Shown here piece by piece: positions 1 to 5,355 of a DNA stretch of 10,354 nt. Position 1 is the first letter of the stretch. Every line of letters begins with the position of its first letter. The notes below the pieces were generated by a model. It saw only the letters and a program-made list of their open reading frames with translations. It searched no databases and had not been told where the DNA came from. The stretch is from Acidimicrobiia bacterium (GTDB taxonomy: Bacteria > Actinomycetota > Acidimicrobiia > UBA5794 > UBA11373). A program made the position numbers and the translations under genes. The stretch spans positions 1 through 10,354 of the forward strand of contig JALOLI010000054.1 of the NCBI GenBank assembly GCA_025456165.1, given 5' to 3'.

Positions 1-509
1 AAAGTGGCCACCACCTCACGCGCCCGGGGCGAGAGGCCGCGGGAGACCCAGACCGCCCGGCGGCCGGTGGCGCCCACCGCCAGGTTCACCGCCTCCAGCG
101 CCGCGGTGGCCCCGTCGTACAGAGAGGCGTTGGCCACCGGGAGGCCGGTGATGGCGGCCACCATCGACTGGTACTCGTAGAGGGCTTGAAGGACCCCTTG
201 GGACACCTCGGGCTGGTAGGGCGTGTACGAGGTGACGAACTCGGGTCGCAGCGTGAGGGCCCGGACCACGGGGGGCAGGAAGTGGTCGTAGATGCCCCCG
301 CCGGCGAAGCAGGTCAGCCCGGCATTCCGCGCGGCGAGGCCGGCCAGGTGGCCCATGACCTCGGCCTCGGCGAGGGGGGCGGGCAGGTCGAGGCTCGCCG
401 GAGCGCGCACTTCCCCGGGCAGGTGAGCGAAGAGATCGTCGACGCTCCCGAAGCCCAGCGCGGAGAGCAATCGCTCGACGTCGGCCGGGGTGTGCGGGGT
501 GAAGTCCAC
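1..509 (-). CDS. gcvPA: Glycine dehydrogenase (decarboxylating) subunit 1, partial at C-terminus
   Basis: This is the N-terminal 169 residues of the P-protein of the glycine cleavage system, the PLP enzyme that decarboxylates glycine and passes the aminomethyl group to lipoyl-GcvH. I translated the minus strand by hand and the frame stays open to the window edge. Family hallmarks are the N-terminal FTPHTPADVERLL, a glycine-rich GGGIYDHF stretch, TSYTPYQPEVSQG, the ALYEYQ helix and NASLYDGATA. The opening resembles the split subunit GcvPA (about 440-450 residues) more than the N-terminus of fused GcvP. The rest of the gene and any gcvPB lie outside the window. The chosen start is GTG at 507-509; no strong Shine-Dalgarno is visible. 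The gene lies 84 bp downstream of the nuclease-like gene, and gcvH is in the same cluster about 4.8 kb upstream. Confidence 0.93.
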   Translation of the reverse strand, partial: MDFTPHTPADVERLLSALGFGSVDDLFAHLPGEVRAPASLDLPAPLAEAEVMGHLAGLAARNAGLTCFAGGGIYDHFLPPVVRALTLRPEFVTSYTPYQPEVSQGVLQALYEYQSMVAAITGLPVANASLYDGATAALEAVNLAVGATGRRAVWVSRGLSPRAREVVAT

Positions 510-527
510 TACCGAGCCTGCCGCAGT

Positions 528-556
528 CCCGTGAGGACGGTCACGGGGCCAGATTA
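528..556 (-). promoter_or_regulatory. Leader hairpin and possible -10 box before gcvPA
   Basis: Reading toward gcvPA, a TAATCT hexamer (551-556) matches the TAnnnT pattern of a -10 box. It is followed by a perfect 7-bp stem with a 6-base loop (528-534 pairing with 541-547) that ends 18 bases before the GTG start. I found no convincing -35 box. The hairpin could be a 5' leader structure, but it is far too small for a glycine riboswitch. The sequence shows the stem; the regulatory role is inference. Confidence 0.3.
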
Positions 557-564
557 GCGCCGGA

Positions 565-588
565 GGCCGGGCACTCCCCCGCCCGGCC
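565..588 (-). terminator. GC-rich stem-loop between nuclease-like gene and gcvPA
   Basis: A perfect 8-bp inverted repeat (565-572 with 581-588) with an 8-base loop lies just downstream of the nuclease-like gene's stop at 594. The stem is all G/C and no T-run follows it, so it is at best a U-tract-poor terminator or attenuator of the kind often proposed in high-GC actinomycetes. Confidence 0.35.
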
Positions 589-593
589 GCGCC

Positions 594-1040
594 TCAACCG
601 GTCTCGGCGCTCCCGAGGCTCACCACCTGGGGTGGCCCCGGCAGCCGGGTGGGCATGGCGGGCTCGCCGTCGGAGTCGGCGCTTGCCAGCCCGTACTTGA
701 CCAGGAAGTGCAGGTAGTCGCGCTGGTAGAAGATCTTGCACCTCACCTCGGGATAGAGGGCGCGCAGTTGCCGCACCTTGCGGTTCTTCTTGGTGACCAG
801 CTTCTGGTTCATCGTGGTGATCTCGATGAACAGGTCCTCGTCGGGGAGGTAGAAGTCCGGGGTGAAATAGCCCAGCGGGGCTCCGGCGGAGTCGAACTCG
901 ATCGGGAAGGAGCGGGGCTCGTACTCCCAGTCGATCCCGTAGAAGTCGAGGAGGCGGGCGAACTGCTCCTCGCTCTGGTGAGCGAAGGTGACGGCATCTG
1001 CCGGGGAGGCGAACTCGTCGATGGCGGGAGGCTGCGTCAC
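594..1040 (-). CDS. Hypothetical protein with PD-(D/E)XK nuclease-like signature
   Basis: This 148-residue protein has no firm family name that I can give. An N-terminal helix with acidic residues (SEEQFARLLDFYGI, residues 23-36) is followed by a strand and then PDFYLP (61-66) and FIEIT (71-75). The layout Glu ... PD ... E-x-[K] resembles VSR, TnsA and DUF559-type nuclease folds. The usual catalytic Lys is replaced by Thr75, while a Lys-rich segment follows (K80, K84, K85, K88). The C-terminal 25 or so residues are Pro/Ser/Gly-rich and probably disordered. The GTG start at 1038-1040 overlaps the upstream MerR stop by four bases (GTGA), so the two are probably translationally coupled. Activity is unknown: it could be a degenerate, non-catalytic fold or an enzyme using a shifted Lys. 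Confidence 0.8.
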   Translation of the reverse strand: MTQPPAIDEFASPADAVTFAHQSEEQFARLLDFYGIDWEYEPRSFPIEFDSAGAPLGYFTPDFYLPDEDLFIEITTMNQKLVTKKNRKVRQLRALYPEVRCKIFYQRDYLHFLVKYGLASADSDGEPAMPTRLPGPPQVVSLGSAETG

Positions 1041-1501
1041 GCTTCGATGGGGACGGCGGCTTCGAGCGGCCGAGCCTCGGGGAACAGCCGGTGCAACTCC
1101 CCCTCGAGCTCCTCCTGGACCGGGCCCACCGCGATCCCGAAGACCCCCTGGCCGCGACGGAACACGTCGACGACCTCTTCGGCGCTGTGCGCCGCGTAGA
1201 TCGTGGACCCGTCGGAGAGCAGCGTGACGTCGGCCAGGGGCCGCTCGCTGTGGAGCTGCTCGGACAGGATGCGCATCGCCTGGCGGATGCGCTTGAGGCT
1301 CATGCCGGCGTCGAGCAGGCGCTTGACCACGCGCAACTGCACGATGTCCTGGAAGGCGTAGAGCCGCTGAGACCCGGAGCCGGCGGCGGCCCGGACGCTC
1401 GGGACCAGGAGCCCGGTGCGCGCCCAGTAGTCGAGCTGACGGTAAGTGATCCCCACGATCTTGCAGACCTGTGGGGCCCGATAGCCGGCTGCGTCCCTCA
1501 C
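1037..1501 (-). CDS. MerR-family regulator (Rv1830/McdR-like)
   Basis: A DNA-binding winged-helix regulator of 154 residues. The MerR N-terminal domain spans about residues 7-75, with GITYRQLDYWARTGLL (17-32) as the helix-turn-helix and GSGSQRLYAFQDIVQL as the wing region. The C-terminal part contains LLSDGSTIY and RGQGVFGIAVGPV, which I recognise from the mycobacterial Rv1830 group (named ResR or McdR in the literature). There are no metal-binding Cys pairs of the classic MerR type. I chose GTG at 1499-1501 because a perfect GGAGGTGA (1510-1517) lies 8 bases upstream. The GTG at 1511-1513, four codons earlier, falls inside that ribosome-binding site. The gene has its own promoter, is coupled to the nuclease-like gene, and precedes gcvPA. 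Confidence 0.92.
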   Translation of the reverse strand: MRDAAGYRAPQVCKIVGITYRQLDYWARTGLLVPSVRAAAGSGSQRLYAFQDIVQLRVVKRLLDAGMSLKRIRQAMRILSEQLHSERPLADVTLLSDGSTIYAAHSAEEVVDVFRRGQGVFGIAVGPVQEELEGELHRLFPEARPLEAAVPIEA

Positions 1502-1509
1502 GGCGTGGC

Positions 1510-1517
1510 TCACCTCC
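1510..1517 (-). promoter_or_regulatory. Ribosome-binding site that fixes the MerR start
   Basis: The minus strand reads GGAGGTGA, an eight-base match to the anti-Shine-Dalgarno sequence, 8 bases before GTG at 1499-1501. The in-frame GTG at 1511-1513 is part of this element and so is an unlikely start. Confidence 0.7.
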
Positions 1518-1525
1518 CCGCGAGC

Positions 1526-1539
1526 TTACACATGTGCAA
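1526..1539. promoter_or_regulatory. Near-perfect 14-bp palindrome, candidate operator
   Basis: TTACACATGTGCAA contains the perfect 8-bp palindrome CACATGTG flanked by TT and AA; only one pair in 14 is mismatched. It sits in the short 5' leader of the MerR gene, between the predicted transcription start (about 1559) and the ribosome-binding site. An autoregulatory site is a reasonable guess, but nothing here proves which protein binds. Confidence 0.4.
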
Positions 1540-1565
1540 TTCCGATCCCTGGAACTACTGCCGTG

Positions 1566-1595
1566 AAACTAGATGGGAGACCCCACGGTTGTCAA
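1566..1595 (-). promoter_or_regulatory. Sigma-70-type promoter for the MerR gene
   Basis: The minus strand carries a consensus -35 box TTGACA (1590-1595), an 18-bp spacer and a TAGTTT -10 box (1566-1571, fitting TAnnnT). The expected transcription start is near 1559, giving a leader of about 58 nt. This is the best canonical promoter seen in the window, and it makes the MerR / nuclease-like / gcvPA segment a separate transcription unit. Confidence 0.65.
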
Positions 1596-1600
1596 CAACC
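1587..1600. repeat. Inverted repeat overlapping the -35 box
   Basis: GGTTGT and ACAACC arms (6 bp each, 2-bp centre) straddle the TTGACA box. Outer CCAC (1583-1586) and GTGG (1604-1607) loosely extend the symmetry. A protein bound here would cover the -35 box, consistent with repression. MerR activators instead usually bind within the spacer. The role is inference. Confidence 0.4.
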
Positions 1601-1681
1601 CCTGTGGAAAAGTCCGGGAGCCGGGTCGGAGCTGCCGGGCCGCGCCTCTCCCCCATCGCAGGCGAATCCCGGCCTAGATCA

Positions 1682-1695
1682 CCCCTCAACAGGGG
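1682..1695. repeat. Small stem-loop downstream of the DUF151 gene
   Basis: CCCCT and AGGGG arms with a 4-base loop lie just beyond the long inverted repeat at 1701-1745. No T-run follows on either strand. It may form part of a termination region, but the stem is short. Confidence 0.25.
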
Positions 1696-1700
1696 AACCC

Positions 1701-1745
1701 GCATCATCGCGCCGGAGTCCGTGGCGTCGCGGATTGCGATGATGC
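1701..1745. repeat. Perfect 10-bp inverted repeat with 25-bp spacer
   Basis: GCATCATCGC (1701-1710) pairs with GCGATGATGC (1736-1745). It starts 23 bases after the DUF151 stop. The arms are only moderately GC-rich compared with the surroundings, so the match is less likely to be a composition effect. It could end the upstream operon transcript or act as an operator pair. No T-run is present. Confidence 0.5.
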
Positions 1746-1768
1746 CTCAGGCCTGTCGATGCGTGTTA

Positions 1769-2257
1769 TCAGGCCGAGTCGAAGTCCTCGGGCGTGACGC
1801 TGTCGAGGAAGTTGCGGAACCGGGCCACTTCGTCCTCTTCCTCTTCGTCGTGGATCTCCACCCCCGACTCCTCGAGGACCTGCGGAGATACGAGGATCGG
1901 CGAGCCGGTGCGGGCGGCGAGGGCGATGGCGTCGGAGGGCCGGGAGGACACGGTGATCTCGGCGCCGGCTCGGCCGAGGACCAGGTCGGCGTAGTAGATG
2001 CCCTCGCGCATCTCGGTGACCACCACCCGCTCCACGGTGGCCTCCAGGGCCTCCAGGGACAGCTTGAGCAGGTCGTGGGTGAGGGGGCGCGGGGGCTGGA
2101 CCCCTTCCAGGGCGAAGGCGATGGCGGTGGCCTCGCCCGCACCGATCCAGATGGGGAGATAGCGCGTGCCGCCCACCTCCTTGAGGAGGACGATCGGCTG
2201 GTTGCTGGGCAGCTCGATGCGCACTCCGACCAGCTCCACCGGGACGCCGTCGCTCAT
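1769..2257 (-). CDS. Bifunctional nuclease (DUF151/BFN) family protein
   Basis: A 162-residue single-domain protein of the DUF151/BFN family. The family is named for a plant protein with reported DNase/RNase activity; the bacterial role is unsettled. Family blocks are NQPIVLLKE (19-27), RYLPIWIG (32-39), PRPLTHDL (56-63), YYADLVL (88-94) and SSRPSDAIALA (104-114). An acidic linker (137-143) leads to FLDSVTPEDF (150-159), also seen in the mycobacterial homologue Rv1829, and the length is close to that protein. The ATG start at 2255-2257 overlaps the hpt stop as ATGA. It is the last gene before the 267-bp gap. In mycobacteria it directly follows the FtsR-type gene, whereas here two genes intervene. 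Confidence 0.95.
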   Translation of the reverse strand: MSDGVPVELVGVRIELPSNQPIVLLKEVGGTRYLPIWIGAGEATAIAFALEGVQPPRPLTHDLLKLSLEALEATVERVVVTEMREGIYYADLVLGRAGAEITVSSRPSDAIALAARTGSPILVSPQVLEESGVEIHDEEEEDEVARFRNFLDSVTPEDFDSA

Positions 2258-2856
2258 GAGTTCACCTTATCACCGGCTTCGGCGAAGGCCCGGCGGGTCG
2301 CGGCCTCAGGGTCCAGCCGGAAGGCCGCCAGGTCGAGGACTGCCCAGAGGCCCGGGAGATTGCGGTAGCGCCCTTCCCAGTCCAGGCCGTAGCCGAGCAG
2401 GAACTCGTCGCCGACTTCGAAGCCCCGGTAGCGCAGCGGCACGTCCACGATGCGGCGGGTGCGCTTGTCCAGCAGGGTCACCGTGGCCAGGGAGGCAGGG
2501 TCGCGCGTCTGCAAGAGGCCCAAGAGGTACGACAGGGTCAGGCCGGTGTCCACGATGTCCTCTACGAGCAGCACGTGCCTGCCGGCAAGGGAGGTGGCGC
2601 TGTCGACCGCGATGCCCACCCGCCCTTCGGACCCAAACCGGGTCAGGCTGAGGAAGTCGATGTCGATTTGCGGGGGCAGCCGGCGCCCCAGGTCGGCCAA
2701 GAAGGGGACCGCCCCCTTGAGGACGCCCAGCAGGACCGGGTCCTTGCCGGCGTAGTCGGCCCGGATGGTGGCACCCAATTCGGCGATGCGGGCGGCGATG
2801 GCGGCGGCCGATACCACCTGGGTCATCACTCGGGGCGTCCCGTCCCCCGCCGTCAT
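2254..2856 (-). CDS. hpt: Hypoxanthine phosphoribosyltransferase-like protein
   Basis: A type I phosphoribosyltransferase of 200 residues, predicted to salvage hypoxanthine or guanine to IMP or GMP using PRPP in the cytoplasm. VLLGVLKGAVPF (41-52) is the PPi-binding loop region, VEDIVDTGLT (98-107) the PRPP-binding motif, LLDKRTRR (128-135) carries the purine-contacting Lys131, and DEFLLGYGLDW (150-160) is the C-terminal family block. The flexible-loop Ser-Tyr normally found around SSYG is not obvious; this stretch reads LSLTRFGSEGRV (69-80), so substrate preference may differ. The start ATG at 2854-2856 overlaps, as ATGA, the stop of the restored carboxypeptidase frame. A second Met at codon 11 is the alternative start. 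The gene is coupled to DUF151 by another ATGA overlap. Confidence 0.9.
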   Translation of the reverse strand: MTAGDGTPRVMTQVVSAAAIAARIAELGATIRADYAGKDPVLLGVLKGAVPFLADLGRRLPPQIDIDFLSLTRFGSEGRVGIAVDSATSLAGRHVLLVEDIVDTGLTLSYLLGLLQTRDPASLATVTLLDKRTRRIVDVPLRYRGFEVGDEFLLGYGLDWEGRYRNLPGLWAVLDLAAFRLDPEAATRRAFAEAGDKVNS

Positions 2857-2929
2857 GGTCGGCCGTCTCCCCCGAGCAGCGCGGGGAGCAGGTCCCGGAG
2901 GGCGTCGGCGACGGCCTGCTCGGCAGGGC

Positions 2930-3757
2930 TCAGGGGCAAGGCGGCGTCGGCGCGCTTCCCGTCGTCCAGCGGCCCGATCGCCGCCAGCCGGGCCCGCCGC
3001 CAGATGGGCCCGGGCCGAGGACGGCGTAGGAGAGCAGCACCTCGCCGGCCCGGGCGGTGTCGCCGGTCTTCAAGCCGAGCACCCCGGGGAAGGTGCCGAG
3101 GAGCCGATTGGTGTTCTTGACCTCCATGATCCGGCCGCCGGGCATGAAGGTGACGAACTTGAGGCGGGTGATCCGGGTGATGCGAGGCTCCTGGATTGCC
3201 GCCGCCCCCAGGGTGACGAGGTCCCGCGCCGAGGACACGTGCCCGTCGGCATCGAGGCCGTTGGGGTTGACGAAGTGGGTCGCGGTCATCCCCAGTTCCG
3301 CCGCTTTCTCGTTCATGAGCGCCACGAAGGCGTCCACCGATCCGGCCGTGTGCTCGGCGAGGGCGACCGAAGCCGTGTTGTCCGAGTACACCAGCATGTC
3401 CGACATCAGGGCCTCGACGGTCCAGACCTCGCCCTGGTAGGTCCTCTGCTGGCCCGTGTACCCGATTGGCTCTGAGGCGGCCCGGGCGCTGATGGTCACC
3501 TCCTCGTCCGGCGCCACGCCCTGGGAGACCACGACCAGCGCCGTCATGACCTTCGTGACCGAGGCCGGAGCACGGACCTCATCGGCGTCGGCCGCCCAGA
3601 CCAGGGCGGCATCGTCCACCGAGTAGAGGGCCCAGGAAGCGGAGCTGAGCACGGGGGGCTCGTGGGCGGGAAAGGCGGCGATCGGCAGCGGGGGCAGGGG
3701 CACCCCGATGGGGTTCAGCGAGGCGAGCAATAGCGCGATGGCGGCAAGGCCGGGCAC
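2930..3757 (-). CDS. D-alanyl-D-alanine carboxypeptidase (S11), apparent C-terminal frameshift
   Basis: A penicillin-binding-type serine peptidase that would trim the terminal D-Ala from peptidoglycan stem peptides outside the membrane. All three S11 motifs are present: SVTK (66-69), SDN (125-127) and KTG (230-232). A short hydrophobic N-terminus (about residues 3-24) could be a signal peptide. The GTG start at 3755-3757 lies 2 bases after the ftsR-like stop and has GGAGG (3765-3769) 7 bases upstream. As read, the protein is 275 residues and ends in an unnatural Gly/Pro/Arg/Trp-rich tail after LLSYAVLGPGP. Adding one base in the GC run near 3006-3016 opens a frame reading PIWRRARLAAIGPLDDGKR and so on. 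That frame ends at 2853 in an ATGA overlap with hpt and gives about 301 residues. It is either a real mutation or a sequence error. Confidence 0.9.
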   Translation of the reverse strand: MPGLAAIALLLASLNPIGVPLPPLPIAAFPAHEPPVLSSASWALYSVDDAALVWAADADEVRAPASVTKVMTALVVVSQGVAPDEEVTISARAASEPIGYTGQQRTYQGEVWTVEALMSDMLVYSDNTASVALAEHTAGSVDAFVALMNEKAAELGMTATHFVNPNGLDADGHVSSARDLVTLGAAAIQEPRITRITRLKFVTFMPGGRIMEVKNTNRLLGTFPGVLGLKTGDTARAGEVLLSYAVLGPGPSGGGPGWRRSGRWTTGSAPTPPCP

Positions 3758-3759
3758 GC

Positions 3760-4455
3760 TCAGGCCTCCAGGAGGGTCCGCAGCCGGGCCCGCACCACGG
3801 CGTCCTGGAGGTCCCGTGCCGCCTGGGCGCAATCGGCGAGGACTTCGGCCGCCTGGCGCCGCCCCGCCGGAGTGCGGTGCCGCAGGAGCGGGCCGGCCAG
3901 TTGGGAGAGGAGGTCCACCTCGCGGTGGGAGGCCAGGCACAGCGACTTCACGTGGCGGGGCTCCAGGCCGCGAGAGACGAGGCGCTGGGCGGCGCGCGCT
4001 ACGGCGGCGTCGTCTTCGCCGAACTGCGCCTCGCCCGCGGCCCCCCGCCGGGCATCGAGCACCCCGTGCTCGAGCAGTCGACCGACCAGGTCGAGCGGCA
4101 CGCCTGCGGCACGAGCCAGTTCGTCGGCCGACATCCGCGACTTCCCCCCGCCGAAGTACGCCTCGGGCAGGGGCCCGGAGGGCGGTGCCACGGTGGGCTC
4201 CTCGCCCCGCTCCCAGGCGGCGAGCTTGGCCTTGATCACTTTCAGCGGGAGGAAGTGGTCGCGCTGCTGCCGCAGGATGTAGCGGATTCGCTCCACGTCG
4301 GGGGCGCGGAACTGGCGGTAGCCGGCGGAGCTCCGGACGGGCCGGACGAGCCCCTGAGACTCGAGGAACCGGAGTTTGGAGATGGAGATGTCGGGGAACT
4401 CCTCGTGGAGGAGGTCGATCACCTCGCCGATGGCGAGCGCCCGGCGCTCGCTCAT
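3760..4455 (-). CDS. ftsR: MerR-family regulator, FtsR-like
   Basis: A 231-residue regulator matching the actinobacterial FtsR/Rv1828 group. In Corynebacterium glutamicum FtsR activates ftsZ, linking this locus to cell division. The N-terminal winged helix spans about residues 7-76: AIGEVIDLL, ISKLRFLESQGLVRPVR as the recognition region, GYRQF, and the RDHFLPLKVIKAKL helix typical of the group. A linker (about 85-108) precedes a C-terminal domain starting MSADELARAAG, ending with GLEPRHVKSL and an effector-like helical segment. There are no Cys metal ligands. The ATG at 4453-4455 overlaps the FHA gene stop as ATGA, so translation is likely coupled to garA. The carboxypeptidase gene follows after 2 bases. 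Confidence 0.92.
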   Translation of the reverse strand: MSERRALAIGEVIDLLHEEFPDISISKLRFLESQGLVRPVRSSAGYRQFRAPDVERIRYILRQQRDHFLPLKVIKAKLAAWERGEEPTVAPPSGPLPEAYFGGGKSRMSADELARAAGVPLDLVGRLLEHGVLDARRGAAGEAQFGEDDAAVARAAQRLVSRGLEPRHVKSLCLASHREVDLLSQLAGPLLRHRTPAGRRQAAEVLADCAQAARDLQDAVVRARLRTLLEA

Positions 4456-4895
4456 GCGCCGCGCGCCACGACGAGGTGGAACCGGCCGATGATGACCTGA
4501 TCGCCGGGGTGCAACTCGGCGGCGTCGGCCAGCTTGCCGTTGACGTAGGTGCCGTTCGTGGAGCCCAGGTCCTCGACGTGCATCCCGTCTCCCGCGACCC
4601 GGAACGAAGCATGGTGCCGCGACACCGTGATGTCGTCGAGGAAGACGGTGGCCGCGGTGTTCCGCCCCGCTTCGTGGGTGCCCTCGGCGAGGTGCCAGTG
4701 GGCGCCCCGCATAGGCCCGTCGGCCACGACCAGGGCGAAGCCCTGCAGCCCCGGGATGCCGCTCGCCATCTCGCGCGCCCGGATGCGGCGGGCCTCGTCT
4801 ACAGGGTCGTAAGTGAGCGTGGCGTCGTGCTCCGCCTCGGCCGGAGTCGCCGCCTCGTCTCGCCCGGGCTCGTCGCGGGGGTCCATGCAGGGCAT
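4452..4895 (-). CDS. garA: FHA-domain protein, GarA/OdhI-like
   Basis: A 147-residue cytoplasmic protein with one forkhead-associated domain at about residues 52-146. The phosphothreonine-binding residues are visible: GR (77-78), SRHH (92-95), GSTNG (111-115) and VNG (118-120). GarA/OdhI inhibits the 2-oxoglutarate dehydrogenase complex unless Ser/Thr kinases phosphorylate an N-terminal ETTSVF motif. That motif is absent here; the corresponding region has DATLTYDP (24-31), so the switch may use T26 or T28 or may work differently. The start is ATG at 4893-4895 with GGAGG about 12 bases upstream; a second ATG lies three codons in. The GcvH neighbour upstream and FtsR-like neighbour downstream match the mycobacterial order, which supports orthology beyond the FHA domain alone. 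Confidence 0.88.
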   Translation of the reverse strand: MPCMDPRDEPGRDEAATPAEAEHDATLTYDPVDEARRIRAREMASGIPGLQGFALVVADGPMRGAHWHLAEGTHEAGRNTAATVFLDDITVSRHHASFRVAGDGMHVEDLGSTNGTYVNGKLADAAELHPGDQVIIGRFHLVVARGA

Positions 4896-4918
4896 GGTAG
4901 TCCGGCCCCTCCAGAACC

Positions 4919-4935
4919 CTCGACCCGAGGTCGAG
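4919..4935. repeat. Stem-loop between gcvH and garA
   Basis: CTCGACC and GGTCGAG form a perfect 7-bp stem with a 3-base loop in the 63-bp gcvH-garA gap, the longest gap in this part of the cluster. There is no T-run. It may modulate read-through or mRNA stability; the function is unproven. Confidence 0.35.
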
Positions 4936-4958
4936 AGGCCTCTCCCCGGGGCGCCGGG

Positions 4959-5336
4959 CTACCCGACCAGAGCCCGGTAGGCCGCCGCGTCGAGCAGGCT
5001 GTCGAGCACGCCGGGGTCGTCCACCGCCAGGAGCACGAACCAGCCCTCGCCGTAGGGATCGGAGTTGACCAGCTCGGGATGGTTCGCCAGCGCCGAGTTC
5101 ACGGCCGCCACCACGCCCTCGAGGGGGGCGTAGACCTCAGCGACGGACTTCGTGGAGTCGATCTCCGCCACCGTCTCTCCGGCGCGAACGCGGCGCCCGA
5201 CCTGAGGGAGGCCGACGAACACCACCTCGCCGAGAGCCTCCTGGGCGTAGTCCGTGATGCCGAGGCGGACCCCCGCCTCGTCCATGAGGGCCCACTCGTG
5301 CTGTTCCGTGTAGCGGCGGTCCTCGGGGACGTCCAC
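4959..5336 (-). CDS. gcvH: Glycine cleavage system H protein
   Basis: The 125-residue lipoyl carrier of the glycine cleavage complex shuttles the aminomethyl group between the P, T and L proteins. RRYTEQHEW (7-15) is the usual N-terminal signature, GITDYAQEALGEVVFVGLP (26-44) is the core, and the lipoylated Lys is K63 in EIDSTKSVAEVYAP (58-71). NSDPYGEGWF (91-100) closes the domain. Length matches the family. The start is GTG at 5334-5336, with AGGAGG 5 bases upstream; the open frame runs further upstream but overlaps pgsA with non-homologous sequence. It lies 19 bp after pgsA. Its partner gcvPA is at the far left; gcvT and lpd are not in the window. Confidence 0.97.
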   Translation of the reverse strand: MDVPEDRRYTEQHEWALMDEAGVRLGITDYAQEALGEVVFVGLPQVGRRVRAGETVAEIDSTKSVAEVYAPLEGVVAAVNSALANHPELVNSDPYGEGWFVLLAVDDPGVLDSLLDAAAYRALVG

Positions 5337-5355
5337 CCGCTCCTCCTGCTCGGCG

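Noticed and set aside
1502..1768. Riboswitch or small RNA gene in the large gap
   Set aside because: No known aptamer core is recognisable, and the leader downstream of the likely promoter is only about 58 nt.
1091..2368. Long plus-strand open frame (425 codons) spanning the MerR gene, gap and DUF151
   Set aside because: It is antisense to genes with clear family motifs, its translation is low-complexity, and long antisense frames are expected at this GC content.
2930..4612. Minus-strand open frame of 560 codons running through the ftsR-like gene into the carboxypeptidase
   Set aside because: The first half is out of frame with the clear FtsR-like protein; the real carboxypeptidase starts at the GTG at 3757 with its own ribosome-binding site.
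4919..4935. Classical intrinsic terminator between gcvH and garA
   Set aside because: The stem is short and no T-run follows; the conserved operon order argues for read-through.
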